DNA from: Syntrophales bacterium
Lineage (GTDB): Bacteria > Desulfobacterota > Syntrophia > Syntrophales > UBA2251
Length of the DNA stretch: 18,715 nucleotides
Assembly (NCBI GenBank): GCA_023230905.1
Contig: JALNWL010000026.1
Span: 1 to 18,715, forward strand
Direction of reading: 5' to 3'
Shown here: positions 6,503 to 13,842 of the stretch, in pieces
How the letters are laid out: each line of letters starts with the position of its first letter
How positions within the stretch are numbered: the first letter of the stretch is position 1
Made by a program: the position numbers and the translations under genes
The notes under the pieces: generated by a model
The model's input: only the letters and a program-made list of their open reading frames with translations
What the model was told of the DNA's origin: nothing
Database searches by the model: none

Positions 6503-7870
6503 ATGCAGGCAAAAAACGCCATTCTGATCGTTGACGACGACCTCGCCCACCGGACGATGCTCCGGACCCTGGTCGGCGGCTGGGGATATGACATCGCGGA
6601 GGCGGATGACGGTGATACGGCGATCCGCCTCGTCCGGGAGCGCCCCTTCGATCTCGTCCTCATGGACATCCGGATGCTCCGGGTCTCGGGGATCGAGGCC
6701 CTGGAGGAAATCAAGGCGTACAACCCCGCCATCCCGATCCTCCTCATGACCGCCTTCGCCTCCGTGGAGACCGCGGTCGAGGCCCTGAAGAAGGGCGCCT
6801 ACGACTACCTGACGAAGCCGCTCGATTTCGACAAGCTGCGGCTGATCCTGACCCGGGCCGTGGAACACACCCGCCTGAAGGAGGAAAACCGCCTGCTCAG
6901 GGAGACCCTGGGCGTCCGGTTCGATCTCAAGAACTTCATCGGCCGTTCGGCGGCCATGACGCGGCTTTTGGATACGCTCACCCAGGTGGCGCCGGCGGAG
7001 GCGACGGTCCTCGTCACCGGCGACTCGGGAACGGGCAAGGAGATGGTCGCCGGCCTCATCCACGCCAACAGCCCCCGCCGGGACGGCCCGTTCGTGAAGA
7101 TCAACTGCGCCGCCCTGACGGAAACCCTCCTGGAATCGGAGCTTTTCGGCCACGAGAAGGGGTCCTTCACCGGGGCCGACCGGCGGCGCGAGGGGCGGGT
7201 CCGCCAGGCCGACGGCGGGACGCTCTTCCTGGACGAGGTGAGCGAGATGTCCCTGGGGATGCAGGTCAAGCTCCTGCGCGTCCTCCAGGAGCGGGAGATC
7301 ACCCGGGTCGGCGGGGAGGAGGTGATCAAGGTCGACGTCCGCCTGATCGCCGCGACGAACCGCGACCTGCAACAGGAAATCGCGGCCGGCCGCTTCCGGG
7401 AGGACCTCTTCTACCGCCTGAACGTCATCGCCCTGCATGTCCCGCCGCTGTCCGAACGGCGCGAGGACATCCCGCTTCTGGCCGAACGGTTCCGCGAGGA
7501 CTTCGCTCAGAAGAACCGCAAGGAGATCAAAGGCTTCACGCCGCAGGCGATGGACCGCCTCCTGAAGTACGCCTGGCCGGGGAACGTCCGGGAACTGATG
7601 AACGCGGTCGAGCGGGCCGTCGTCCTGGCGCGCACGCCGTACCTCGACGTCGCGGACGTTCCGCTCCTGATCCCGGAGGGCGACGCCGGCGCCGGGGTTG
7701 CCGCGGGCGGGTCCGCCGGGACGGAGGACACCTCCCTGGAGGCCGTCGAGCGCGACACGATCCTGCGGACCCTGGAGGCCGCCGGCGGCAACAAGAGCGA
7801 GGCCGCCCGCCGCCTTGGCATTACCCGGCGGACCCTGCACCTGAAGCTCAAAAAATACGGGATGATGTAA
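6503..7870 (+). CDS. zraR: Sigma-54-dependent response regulator, ZraR-like
   Basis: This 455-residue NtrC-family activator has a receiver domain (acidic D11-D13, phospho-acceptor D55, T83, K105), an AAA+ sigma-54 activation domain (Walker A GDSGTGKE at 173-180, the loop GSFTGA at 220-225, Walker B GGTLFLDE near 237-244, and the sensor region AATNRDL), and a C-terminal Fis-type helix-turn-helix (about 412-455). The stretch NRKEIKGFTPQAMD and the following WPGNVREL region closely resemble E. coli ZraR. When phosphorylated it should form a ring that remodels RNA polymerase-sigma-54 at the promoter at 4409-4424. The GSFTGA variant is common and should be active. AGGGAG precedes the ATG. Confidence 0.95.
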   Translation: MQAKNAILIVDDDLAHRTMLRTLVGGWGYDIAEADDGDTAIRLVRERPFDLVLMDIRMLRVSGIEALEEIKAYNPAIPILLMTAFASVETAVEALKKGAYDYLTKPLDFDKLRLILTRAVEHTRLKEENRLLRETLGVRFDLKNFIGRSAAMTRLLDTLTQVAPAEATVLVTGDSGTGKEMVAGLIHANSPRRDGPFVKINCAALTETLLESELFGHEKGSFTGADRRREGRVRQADGGTLFLDEVSEMSLGMQVKLLRVLQEREITRVGGEEVIKVDVRLIAATNRDLQQEIAAGRFREDLFYRLNVIALHVPPLSERREDIPLLAERFREDFAQKNRKEIKGFTPQAMDRLLKYAWPGNVRELMNAVERAVVLARTPYLDVADVPLLIPEGDAGAGVAAGGSAGTEDTSLEAVERDTILRTLEAAGGNKSEAARRLGITRRTLHLKLKKYGMM

Positions 7871-7972
7871 ACCCCGGATTGTTCGGGTTTCGAACGGGGG
7901 GACGGCGCGTGTCGCCCCGCTTCGCCGCTTTTGAATGCCCCTCCCGGGTGGAAGGGACCGAGCGGAACGGGC

Positions 7973-8001
7973 TTGACGTCCGGGGACATATCCTGTACAG
8001 T
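7973..8001 (+). promoter_or_regulatory. Sigma-70-type promoter of the toxin-antitoxin operon
   Basis: TTGACG (7973-7978) and TACAGT (7996-8001) are separated by 17 bp. Predicted start is near 8008, giving a short leader before the antitoxin ATG. The -10 overlaps the operator, as expected for autorepression. The downstream R-M gene is probably also read from here. Confidence 0.65.
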
Positions 8002-8012
8002 CTCCCGGTACA
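7994..8012. promoter_or_regulatory. Candidate YefM-type operator (two TGTACA-like hexamers)
   Basis: TGTACA at 7994-7999 is followed 13 bp later (start to start) by GGTACA at 8007-8012. TGTACA hexamers about one helical turn apart are the known recognition cores of E. coli YefM-YoeB. Here the pair covers the -10 and start site of the operon encoding a YefM-family antitoxin, so autorepression is likely. Confidence 0.55.
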
Positions 8013-8034
8013 TAAAGAAGGGGGGAAACGACCC

Positions 8035-8322
8035 ATGCCCATTCAGACCACGTATACCCAGGCCCGCGCCAACCTGGCAAAATTGTTCGACGAGGTGACG
8101 GAGAACCGCGAAGTGGTCATCATTCGGCGCCGCCGCGGAGAAGATGTCGCGGTGGTGGCCGCCGACGAACTGTCGAGCCTCACCGAGACGGCCCATCTGC
8201 TCCGCTCGCCGAAGAATGCCCGGCGTCTCCTCCAGGCCCTGGCGCGGGCTCAGGAAAAGACGGAAAAACCGCAGTCCGTGGATGCGTTGAAAAAGGGGAT
8301 CGGCCTTGGGGACAAGGCATAA
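8035..8322 (+). CDS. Antitoxin, YefM/Phd (Axe) family
   Basis: This 95-residue protein begins MPIQTTYTQARANLAKLFDEV, a typical Phd/YefM N-terminus that dimerises and binds operator DNA. The middle (VVIIRRRRGEDVAVVAADELSS) is the conserved beta-strand region, and the charged tail should wrap the toxin. It neutralises the toxin encoded next and represses the operon with it. The open frame extends back to 7879, but the ATG at 8035 matches family length and has a GGGGGG-type ribosome site 9 nt upstream; the promoter also lies inside the longer frame. Its last bases overlap the toxin frame, so translation may be coupled. Confidence 0.9.
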   Translation: MPIQTTYTQARANLAKLFDEVTENREVVIIRRRRGEDVAVVAADELSSLTETAHLLRSPKNARRLLQALARAQEKTEKPQSVDALKKGIGLGDKA

Positions 8323-8602
8323 GGTGGGACCGGACGCGCGGGTCGGACGGGAGGCCGTTTTTCAGCCGGAGTTTCTCGAAGACCTGCGCTACTGGGTGGA
8401 AACGGAGCGAAGGGTCGCCCTGCGGGCCTTGACCCTCGTCGAGGCGATCCTGCGCGATCCCTTCACCGGGATCGGCAAACCCGAACCGCTGAAATATCTC
8501 GCCGCCGACATGTGGTCCCGTCGCCTGACCCAGGAACACCGCATCGTTTATCTGGTCGGCGACGACCGCATCGATTTCCTGCAGGCCCGTTACCACTACT
8601 GA
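8306..8602 (+). CDS. Toxin, Txe/YoeB family mRNA endoribonuclease
   Basis: This product of about 98 residues is a RelE-fold Txe/YoeB toxin, a ribosome-dependent mRNA interferase. Family motifs are clear: GKPEPLK, WSRRLTQEHRIVYLV and the invariant C-terminal RYHY. Residues matching the YoeB catalytic set are E60, R79, H97 and Y98 (numbered from the TTG), so the enzyme looks intact. The start is ambiguous: the TTG at 8306 (AAGGGG 7-8 nt upstream, overlapping the antitoxin by 17 bp) or the GTG at 8324 (AAGG upstream, 1 bp after the antitoxin stop). Homology begins only at REAVFQPEF, which does not decide between them. Confidence 0.9.
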   Translation: MGTRHKVGPDARVGREAVFQPEFLEDLRYWVETERRVALRALTLVEAILRDPFTGIGKPEPLKYLAADMWSRRLTQEHRIVYLVGDDRIDFLQARYHY

Positions 8603-8620
8603 TGGAGGGAACCCTGAAAG

Positions 8621-11600
8621 ATGTCTCTCAAGCTCATTCAGGAATATCACCATAAGGTCCAGGATATCCTTCAGTACGGCGGCTCCCGGAATGAAACCGC
8701 TATTCGTCCCGCCTTCCAGAAACTTCTCGAACAGTACTGCGCGGACAAGAAGATCGAGTTGATCCAGGAGTTGGAATTCAGACCCGCCCAGGGATCCCCG
8801 GTGCGTCCCGATGGCACGCTGAAGGACGCCCTGAGACAGGACTGGGGATATTGGGAGAGCAAAGACACCTTCGATTCACTCGACGAGGAAATCAGGAAGA
8901 AACTCGCCAAAGGTTATCCTACCAGCAACATCCTTTTTGAAGACAGCCAAACCGCCGTTCTCATCCAAAATGGGCAAGAATTGCAGCGCGCAACCTTCAG
9001 CGATCACGATGCCCTTCACCACCTGCTGACGACCTTCGTCAATTACGAACCCAAAGAGGTCCGAACCTTCCGGGAGGCGATTGAAAGGTTCAAGGAGGAT
9101 CTTCCCGATCTGATCGTCAAACTGCGCGAACTCATCGAAGAGCAGGCAACCAAAAACGCCGCCTTCACCAGGGCGCGAGGAGATTTTCTGGAGCTCTGCC
9201 GGGAGTCCATCAACCCCCACATCGTCATGGCCGACGTCCGGGAGATGATCATCCAGCACATCCTGACGGAGGACATTTTCATCACCATCTTCAACGAATC
9301 CCAGTTCCACCGGGAAAACAACATCGCCCGCTCCCTGATGGAGGTGATCGAAACCTTCTTTACCGGCACCGTTCGCAGGGGCATCCTGGGCAAGATCGAC
9401 CCCTATATCCGGATCATCAAGGCCGCTGCTTCCGGGATCGCCGACCATCACGAAAAACAACGTTTTCTCAAGGTCGTTTACGAAAACTTTTACCGGGCCT
9501 ACAATCCGGCGGCGGCGGACCGTCTGGGGATCATCTACACCCCCAACGAGATCGTCCGGTTCATGGTGGAGTCCGCCGAGCACCTGGTCCACCAAAATTT
9601 CGGGCGGCTCTTGGGGGACAAGGATGTGGAGATCCTCGATCCGGCCACGGGAACCGGCACCTTCATCACCGAGATCATCGAGCACCTGCCGAAGAACCGG
9701 CTTCCCTTCAAATACGAAAATGAAATCCATTGCAATGAAGTGGCCATTCTCCCCTACTACATCGCCAACCTGAACATCGAGTACACCTACAGCCAGAAGA
9801 CGGGGCGGTACGCGGAGTTCAAGAACATCTGCTTCGTGGATACGCTGGACAACCTTGGGTTTTCCGTCGGGAAAAAATACACGGAGGCGGGAAGCCTTGA
9901 TTTCGGTGGTTTCTCCCCCGAAAACCTGGAACGGATCAAACGCCAGAACAAAAAGAAGATCTCCGTCATCATCGGAAATCCGCCGTATAACGCCAACCAG
10001 CTCAATGAAAACGAGAACAACAAAAACAGGCCCTATCCCGGCGTCGACGACCGCATCCGCAAGACCTACATCGCGGAGAGCACCGCCCAGAAGACCAAGC
10101 TCTACGATATGTACGCCCGCTTTATCCGCTGGGCGAGCGACCGGCTGGACAAAAACGGCGTTCTCGCGTTCATCACCAACCGTTCCCTGATCGACGCCCG
10201 GACCTATGATGGCTTCCGCAAGGTAGTAGCCGATGAATTCAGCGACATCTATATCGTCGATCTCGGCGGCGACGTACGGCAAAATCCGAAGCTTTCTGGA
10301 CCGAAGCACAACGTCTTTGCGATCCAGACGGGCGTCGCGATCTCTTTTTTCGTGCGAAACGGAAAAGCAAAGAAACACCCCTGCCGGATCTTCTACACCC
10401 GCCGACCGGAGATGGAGACCGCCAAGGAAAAACTGCACTTCCTGGCCACAGCCGAGTTCGGGGATCTGCCTTTCGACCACATCCAACCCGATAAGCAGCA
10501 CAACTGGATAAACCTGTCGGTGAATGATTGGGATGGCCTGTTGCCGGTGGCGTCAAAGGAAGTGAAGTTTTCCAAAGGGAAAAAAGATGAAAAATCGATA
10601 TTTAAGCAATTTTCCAATGGAGTTGTCACGGCAAGAGATGAATGGGTGTATGATTTTAAAGATTCTCATTTAGGCGAAAAAATCAACTTTTTTTACCATC
10701 TGTTTGAAAGCGAGAAAAAAAGATGGAAGGAATCGGACAGACAGACTCCTGTTAACGATTTTGTGGATAGGACGATCAAATGGACGTCGGAATTGGAGGC
10801 CCATTTGATGAAGGGATCAGAGCTGAAATTTGATGAAAAATTCTTCAAGTCGTCGCTGTATCGGCCATTCGTCAAGAAGCGTCTCTATTTTGATAAAATC
10901 ATCGTTCACAGAATTTATCTACAGAATGAAATATTTAAGATTGCAAATGACGATGACAATATGGTCATTTGTTTCTCAGGTTTATCGTCATCCAAGTCTT
11001 TTCAATGTCTGGCTTCCAATTGCGTACCATCTTTTGACGTTCTCGAGAAAACCCAATGCCTGCCCCTGTACTTTTACGACAGGGAGGGCGTACGCAGAGA
11101 CAACATCACCGACTGGGCATTGAAGCAGTTCCAAAGCCATTACAATGATAAGGCGATCACCCGCCTCGACATCTTCCACTATGTCTACGCCGTTCTCCAC
11201 GATCCCGCCTATCGCGAAAAGTACCGGCTCAACCTCAAACGGGAATTCCCCCGCATCCCCTTTTACGAAGGATTCAGCAAATGGGCGGTCTGGGGCGAGA
11301 GACTTATGGCGCTTCACCTGGGGTACGAACAGGCGGCTCCTTTCCCTTTGAAACGGATCGACAAAGCACCGGCGCCCGGCAAGCCACCACTCGCCGCCAA
11401 AGCGATTCTCAAGGCAGATCCAACGAAAGGCGCCATTCAACTGGACAGTGCGACGACCTTGAAAGGCGTTCCGCCCGCCGCCTGGGCATATCGGCTTGGC
11501 AACCGTTCCGCAATCGAGTGGGTTCTTGAATACCATAAGGAGCGCAAGCCCAAAGATCCGACGATCCGAGATCAGTTCAACACTTACCGCTTTCCCGATC

Positions 11601-11692
11601 ATAAGGAGAAGGTCATCGATCTCCTGCGGCGGGTCTGCACGGCCAGTGTGGAAACGGTGAACGTTATCGGGGAAATGACTTCAGGCACATAG
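8621..11692 (+). CDS. Single-chain restriction-modification enzyme, type ISP/IIG-like (nuclease + adenine methylase + specificity domain)
   Basis: This 1023-residue protein appears to join cutting, methylation and recognition. The N-terminus carries a PD-(D/E)XK-like nuclease signature: PDG with D64, then E79-S80-K81 in WGYWESK. After a helical linker (about 150-300) comes an N6-adenine methyltransferase: SAM motif I DPATGTGTF (340-348) and catalytic motif IV NPPY (453-456). The C-terminal part resembles the type ISP specificity domain. Type ISP enzymes such as LlaGI are about 1500-1600 residues with a helicase between nuclease and methylase. Here I see no Walker A or helicase motif in that interval, so it is closer to a type IIG layout. 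DNA for residues 647-806 is about 37 % GC against about 58 % in a sampled upstream part, marking the likely target-recognition region. It starts 18 bp after the toxin stop and is probably cotranscribed. The ribosome site is weak. Confidence 0.85.
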   Translation: MSLKLIQEYHHKVQDILQYGGSRNETAIRPAFQKLLEQYCADKKIELIQELEFRPAQGSPVRPDGTLKDALRQDWGYWESKDTFDSLDEEIRKKLAKGYPTSNILFEDSQTAVLIQNGQELQRATFSDHDALHHLLTTFVNYEPKEVRTFREAIERFKEDLPDLIVKLRELIEEQATKNAAFTRARGDFLELCRESINPHIVMADVREMIIQHILTEDIFITIFNESQFHRENNIARSLMEVIETFFTGTVRRGILGKIDPYIRIIKAAASGIADHHEKQRFLKVVYENFYRAYNPAAADRLGIIYTPNEIVRFMVESAEHLVHQNFGRLLGDKDVEILDPATGTGTFITEIIEHLPKNRLPFKYENEIHCNEVAILPYYIANLNIEYTYSQKTGRYAEFKNICFVDTLDNLGFSVGKKYTEAGSLDFGGFSPENLERIKRQNKKKISVIIGNPPYNANQLNENENNKNRPYPGVDDRIRKTYIAESTAQKTKLYDMYARFIRWASDRLDKNGVLAFITNRSLIDARTYDGFRKVVADEFSDIYIVDLGGDVRQNPKLSGPKHNVFAIQTGVAISFFVRNGKAKKHPCRIFYTRRPEMETAKEKLHFLATAEFGDLPFDHIQPDKQHNWINLSVNDWDGLLPVASKEVKFSKGKKDEKSIFKQFSNGVVTARDEWVYDFKDSHLGEKINFFYHLFESEKKRWKESDRQTPVNDFVDRTIKWTSELEAHLMKGSELKFDEKFFKSSLYRPFVKKRLYFDKIIVHRIYLQNEIFKIANDDDNMVICFSGLSSSKSFQCLASNCVPSFDVLEKTQCLPLYFYDREGVRRDNITDWALKQFQSHYNDKAITRLDIFHYVYAVLHDPAYREKYRLNLKREFPRIPFYEGFSKWAVWGERLMALHLGYEQAAPFPLKRIDKAPAPGKPPLAAKAILKADPTKGAIQLDSATTLKGVPPAAWAYRLGNRSAIEWVLEYHKERKPKDPTIRDQFNTYRFPDHKEKVIDLLRRVCTASVETVNVIGEMTSGT

Positions 11693-11736
11693 AAGCCCGT
11701 CGTGAGCATGAATGAAGATCTATCTCTCGTAACAAC

Positions 11737-12618
11737 ATGAAGATCCTGGTGTGCGTCAAACAGGTGCTCGACGGGGAGGCGCCGGTCCGGCCGGATGTGT
11801 CGGGGCGGTGGTTTGCGCCGGAGGCAGCGCCGGTCTGGCGGATGAACGCCTTCGACGCGTTCGCCGTCGAGGAGGCCCTGCGGATCCGTGAGCGAGTTCC
11901 GGATACGACGATCGACGCGATCTCCGTGGGGCCGGAGCGCGCCGCCGCCGTCCTCACGCGCGCCCTCGAAATGGGCGCGGACAAGGGGATTCATCTGGTG
12001 ACGGAATCCGAGGGGTATCTCGGCCCCCGGGCCGTCTCCTCCGCGCTCGCCGCCTGGGCCGGGCCCCGGAACTACGACCTGATCCTGACGGGGGCGATGT
12101 CGGAGGACGTGATGGACGCGCAGGTGGGGCCGATGCTCGCGGTGCTCCTGGGGCGTCCCTGGGCGACGGCCGTCATGCGGATGGACCTGTCCGGGCGGGC
12201 GATCGACGCGTATCCGCCGCTGCCGGACGGGCCGGACGCATCGGGTTCGGCGGAGCGGCGGGCCCAGCCCCCGGAATCCGCGCCCGCCGCGGACGGCCCG
12301 TACCGAACGCTTTACGTCGAACGCGAACTCGAAGGCGGGGTCCGCGAGGCCCTGGTTCTCGGTCTGCCGGCACTGATCGCCGTCCAGTCGGGGATCAACC
12401 GGCCCCGCTATCCGGCCCTTTCCCATGTCCTGCGCGCCCGGAAACAGCCCCTGATCACGGCTCCGTCCACGACACCCGGCGACGCCGGGACCGAACGGGA
12501 GCGCGTCACGGGCGTGTATGAGCCGCCGCCGTCACGGATGGGCCTTTTCCTGGAAGGCTCTCCGGAGGACAAGGCGAGGCGGCTGCTGGCACTACTCGAG
12601 GAGAAGGCGCTGCTCTGA
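11737..12618 (+). CDS. etfB: Electron transfer flavoprotein beta subunit (EtfB/FixA)
   Basis: The 293-residue product begins MKILVCVKQVLD and shows EtfB signatures: MNAFDAFAVEEALR (36-49), a SVGPERA segment, and DAQVGPMLA (127-135), part of the nucleotide-binding region. EtfB pairs with EtfA to carry electrons between acyl-CoA or other flavin dehydrogenases and a membrane quinone reductase, in the cytoplasm. It is about 35 residues longer than the usual 255 or so; the extra includes a Pro/Ala-rich loop (about 165-190). The QVGP region reads MSEDVMDAQVGP instead of the common A(I/D)D-type sequence, so nucleotide binding may differ. There is no strong ribosome site at the ATG. It overlaps etfA by one base (TGATG). 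Confidence 0.92.
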   Translation: MKILVCVKQVLDGEAPVRPDVSGRWFAPEAAPVWRMNAFDAFAVEEALRIRERVPDTTIDAISVGPERAAAVLTRALEMGADKGIHLVTESEGYLGPRAVSSALAAWAGPRNYDLILTGAMSEDVMDAQVGPMLAVLLGRPWATAVMRMDLSGRAIDAYPPLPDGPDASGSAERRAQPPESAPAADGPYRTLYVERELEGGVREALVLGLPALIAVQSGINRPRYPALSHVLRARKQPLITAPSTTPGDAGTERERVTGVYEPPPSRMGLFLEGSPEDKARRLLALLEEKALL

Positions 12619-13718
12619 TGGAACGAACGATCTGCGTCATCGCGGAAATTTCGGGCGGCCGGAAGACGCCGGTCACGGACGAGGCCGTCGCCTTCGCCCG
12701 CCAGCTCGCGACGTTGAGCGGCCTCAAGGTCCGGATCCTCGCGTTGCAGCCACCCGGCGGCGGCGCGGCGGACGCCCTGGCCGCCGCGACGGGCCTGCCG
12801 GTGACGGCGTTGGTCGGGCCGGCGCTTGCGGCCTACGGCGCGGAGGCGTGGCTGGACGTCCTCGCGCCGGTCCTGGAGGCGATGCCGGCCGCCTTTGTCT
12901 GCCTGCCCCACACCGCGACGGGCGCCGACTACGCCCCGGCCCTGGCCGTCCGGCTCAAGGCGGCCTGCATCACGGCGGTCGAGGGGTGTCGCCAGGAGGA
13001 AGCGGGTGTCGTCTTTACCCGCTCCCTGTGCAAGGGAAAACTGAAGATGGACGTGGCGCCGACGGCGGACGCCTGTGTGCTGACGCTCCTGCCCGGGGTG
13101 ACCGCGGCGGCGGAACCGCCGGACAAGGGGGGGGCCACGCCGAGAGAAGCGGCGGCTCCTGAAGCCTTCGTCCTGAAGCCGGAAACGCCCGGAGGGAAGG
13201 ATCCGGCGGGGGGGGGCGACACACCGCCAGGGCAACCTCAGGTATCGGCGGACGTTCCCGTGACGGTCGTTCCCTGTGACTGCGCCCTCGTGCGGACCCG
13301 CCCCCTCGGACGGATCCCCGCCCCGGAGACGGACCTCGACCTGAACGCGGCGGAGGTCGTCGTCGCGGCGGGCAAGGGCATCGGCCGGGAAGAAAACCTG
13401 GCGCTCATCCGCCGCTTGGCGGCGATCTTCCCGAAGGGGGCCGTGGGCGCCTCGCGCCTCGTCTGCGACGCGGGATGGCTCCCCTATCCCCATCAGGTCG
13501 GCGTCACGGGAAAGACCGTCGCCCCCAAGCTCTACCTCGCCTGCGGCATATCCGGAACGATCCAGCACGTCACGGGGATGAGGGGTTCACGCTGCATCGT
13601 CGCCATCAACACCGATCCGCGCGCGGCGATCTTCCAGGTGGCCCACTACGGCATCGTCGAGGACCTGACGACCTTCATACCGCTCCTCCTGGATTTCGCC
13701 GGGGCGTCACACCCCTGA
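12618..13718 (+). CDS. etfA: Electron transfer flavoprotein alpha subunit (EtfA/FixB)
   Basis: This 366-residue protein is the FAD-carrying partner of EtfB. The C-terminal FAD domain is intact: GASRLVCDAGWLP (from 277), QVGVTGKTVAPKLY, ACGISGTIQH, GMRGSRCIVAIN and FQVAHYGIVEDL. The N-terminal alpha/beta domain is followed by a long Pro/Gly/Ala-rich linker (about 160-215), which explains the excess over the usual 320 or so residues. It is translationally coupled to etfB. No acyl-CoA dehydrogenase, FixC/FixX or other ETF dehydrogenase lies in the window, so the partner is unknown. Confidence 0.94.
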   Translation: MERTICVIAEISGGRKTPVTDEAVAFARQLATLSGLKVRILALQPPGGGAADALAAATGLPVTALVGPALAAYGAEAWLDVLAPVLEAMPAAFVCLPHTATGADYAPALAVRLKAACITAVEGCRQEEAGVVFTRSLCKGKLKMDVAPTADACVLTLLPGVTAAAEPPDKGGATPREAAAPEAFVLKPETPGGKDPAGGGDTPPGQPQVSADVPVTVVPCDCALVRTRPLGRIPAPETDLDLNAAEVVVAAGKGIGREENLALIRRLAAIFPKGAVGASRLVCDAGWLPYPHQVGVTGKTVAPKLYLACGISGTIQHVTGMRGSRCIVAINTDPRAAIFQVAHYGIVEDLTTFIPLLLDFAGASHP

Positions 13719-13765
13719 TCGTCCCCGGGGCAAAGTCGTGCCGGCCCGGCGAATCCAAAAAAGTC

Positions 13766-13794
13766 TTGACAAGATCCTGACGGACCGGTATGGG
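13766..13794 (+). promoter_or_regulatory. Promoter of the tetR-efflux operon
   Basis: A consensus TTGACA (13766-13771) is followed after 17 bp by TATGGG (13789-13794), a weak -10. Predicted start near 13801 is immediately upstream of the palindromic operator at 13806-13823. Confidence 0.5.
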
Positions 13795-13805
13795 TAAGCC
13801 TGTTT

Positions 13806-13823
13806 TGAATGAACGTTCATTCA
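13806..13823. promoter_or_regulatory. TetR-family operator, perfect 18-bp palindrome
   Basis: TGAATGAACGTTCATTCA is identical to its own reverse complement. It lies 20 bp before the tetR start codon and just after the predicted transcription start, the usual place for an autorepressed TetR operator. Confidence 0.8.
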
Positions 13824-13842
13824 TTACGCAAAGAGGGCTGCC

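Noticed and set aside
7869..7893. Stem (AAACCC/GGGTTT) just after zraR as a terminator
   Set aside because: Only 6 bp with a 10-nt loop and no T-tract; not convincing as a rho-independent terminator.
7879..8034. N-terminal extension of the antitoxin
   Set aside because: The extension covers the operon promoter and operator and has no family similarity; the ATG at 8035 gives the normal antitoxin length.
6089..8080. 663-codon open frame on the minus strand
   Set aside because: It runs opposite zraS and zraR, both of which have intact catalytic motifs; its translation is compositionally biased and matches no family.
8876..10501. 541-codon open frame on the minus strand within the R-M gene
   Set aside because: Antisense to the nuclease and methylase parts, which carry clear motifs; no independent support.
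13719..13760. GC-rich palindromic stretch after etfA as a terminator
   Set aside because: CCCCGGGG and GCCGGCCCGGC can pair locally, but there is no T-tract on the plus strand.
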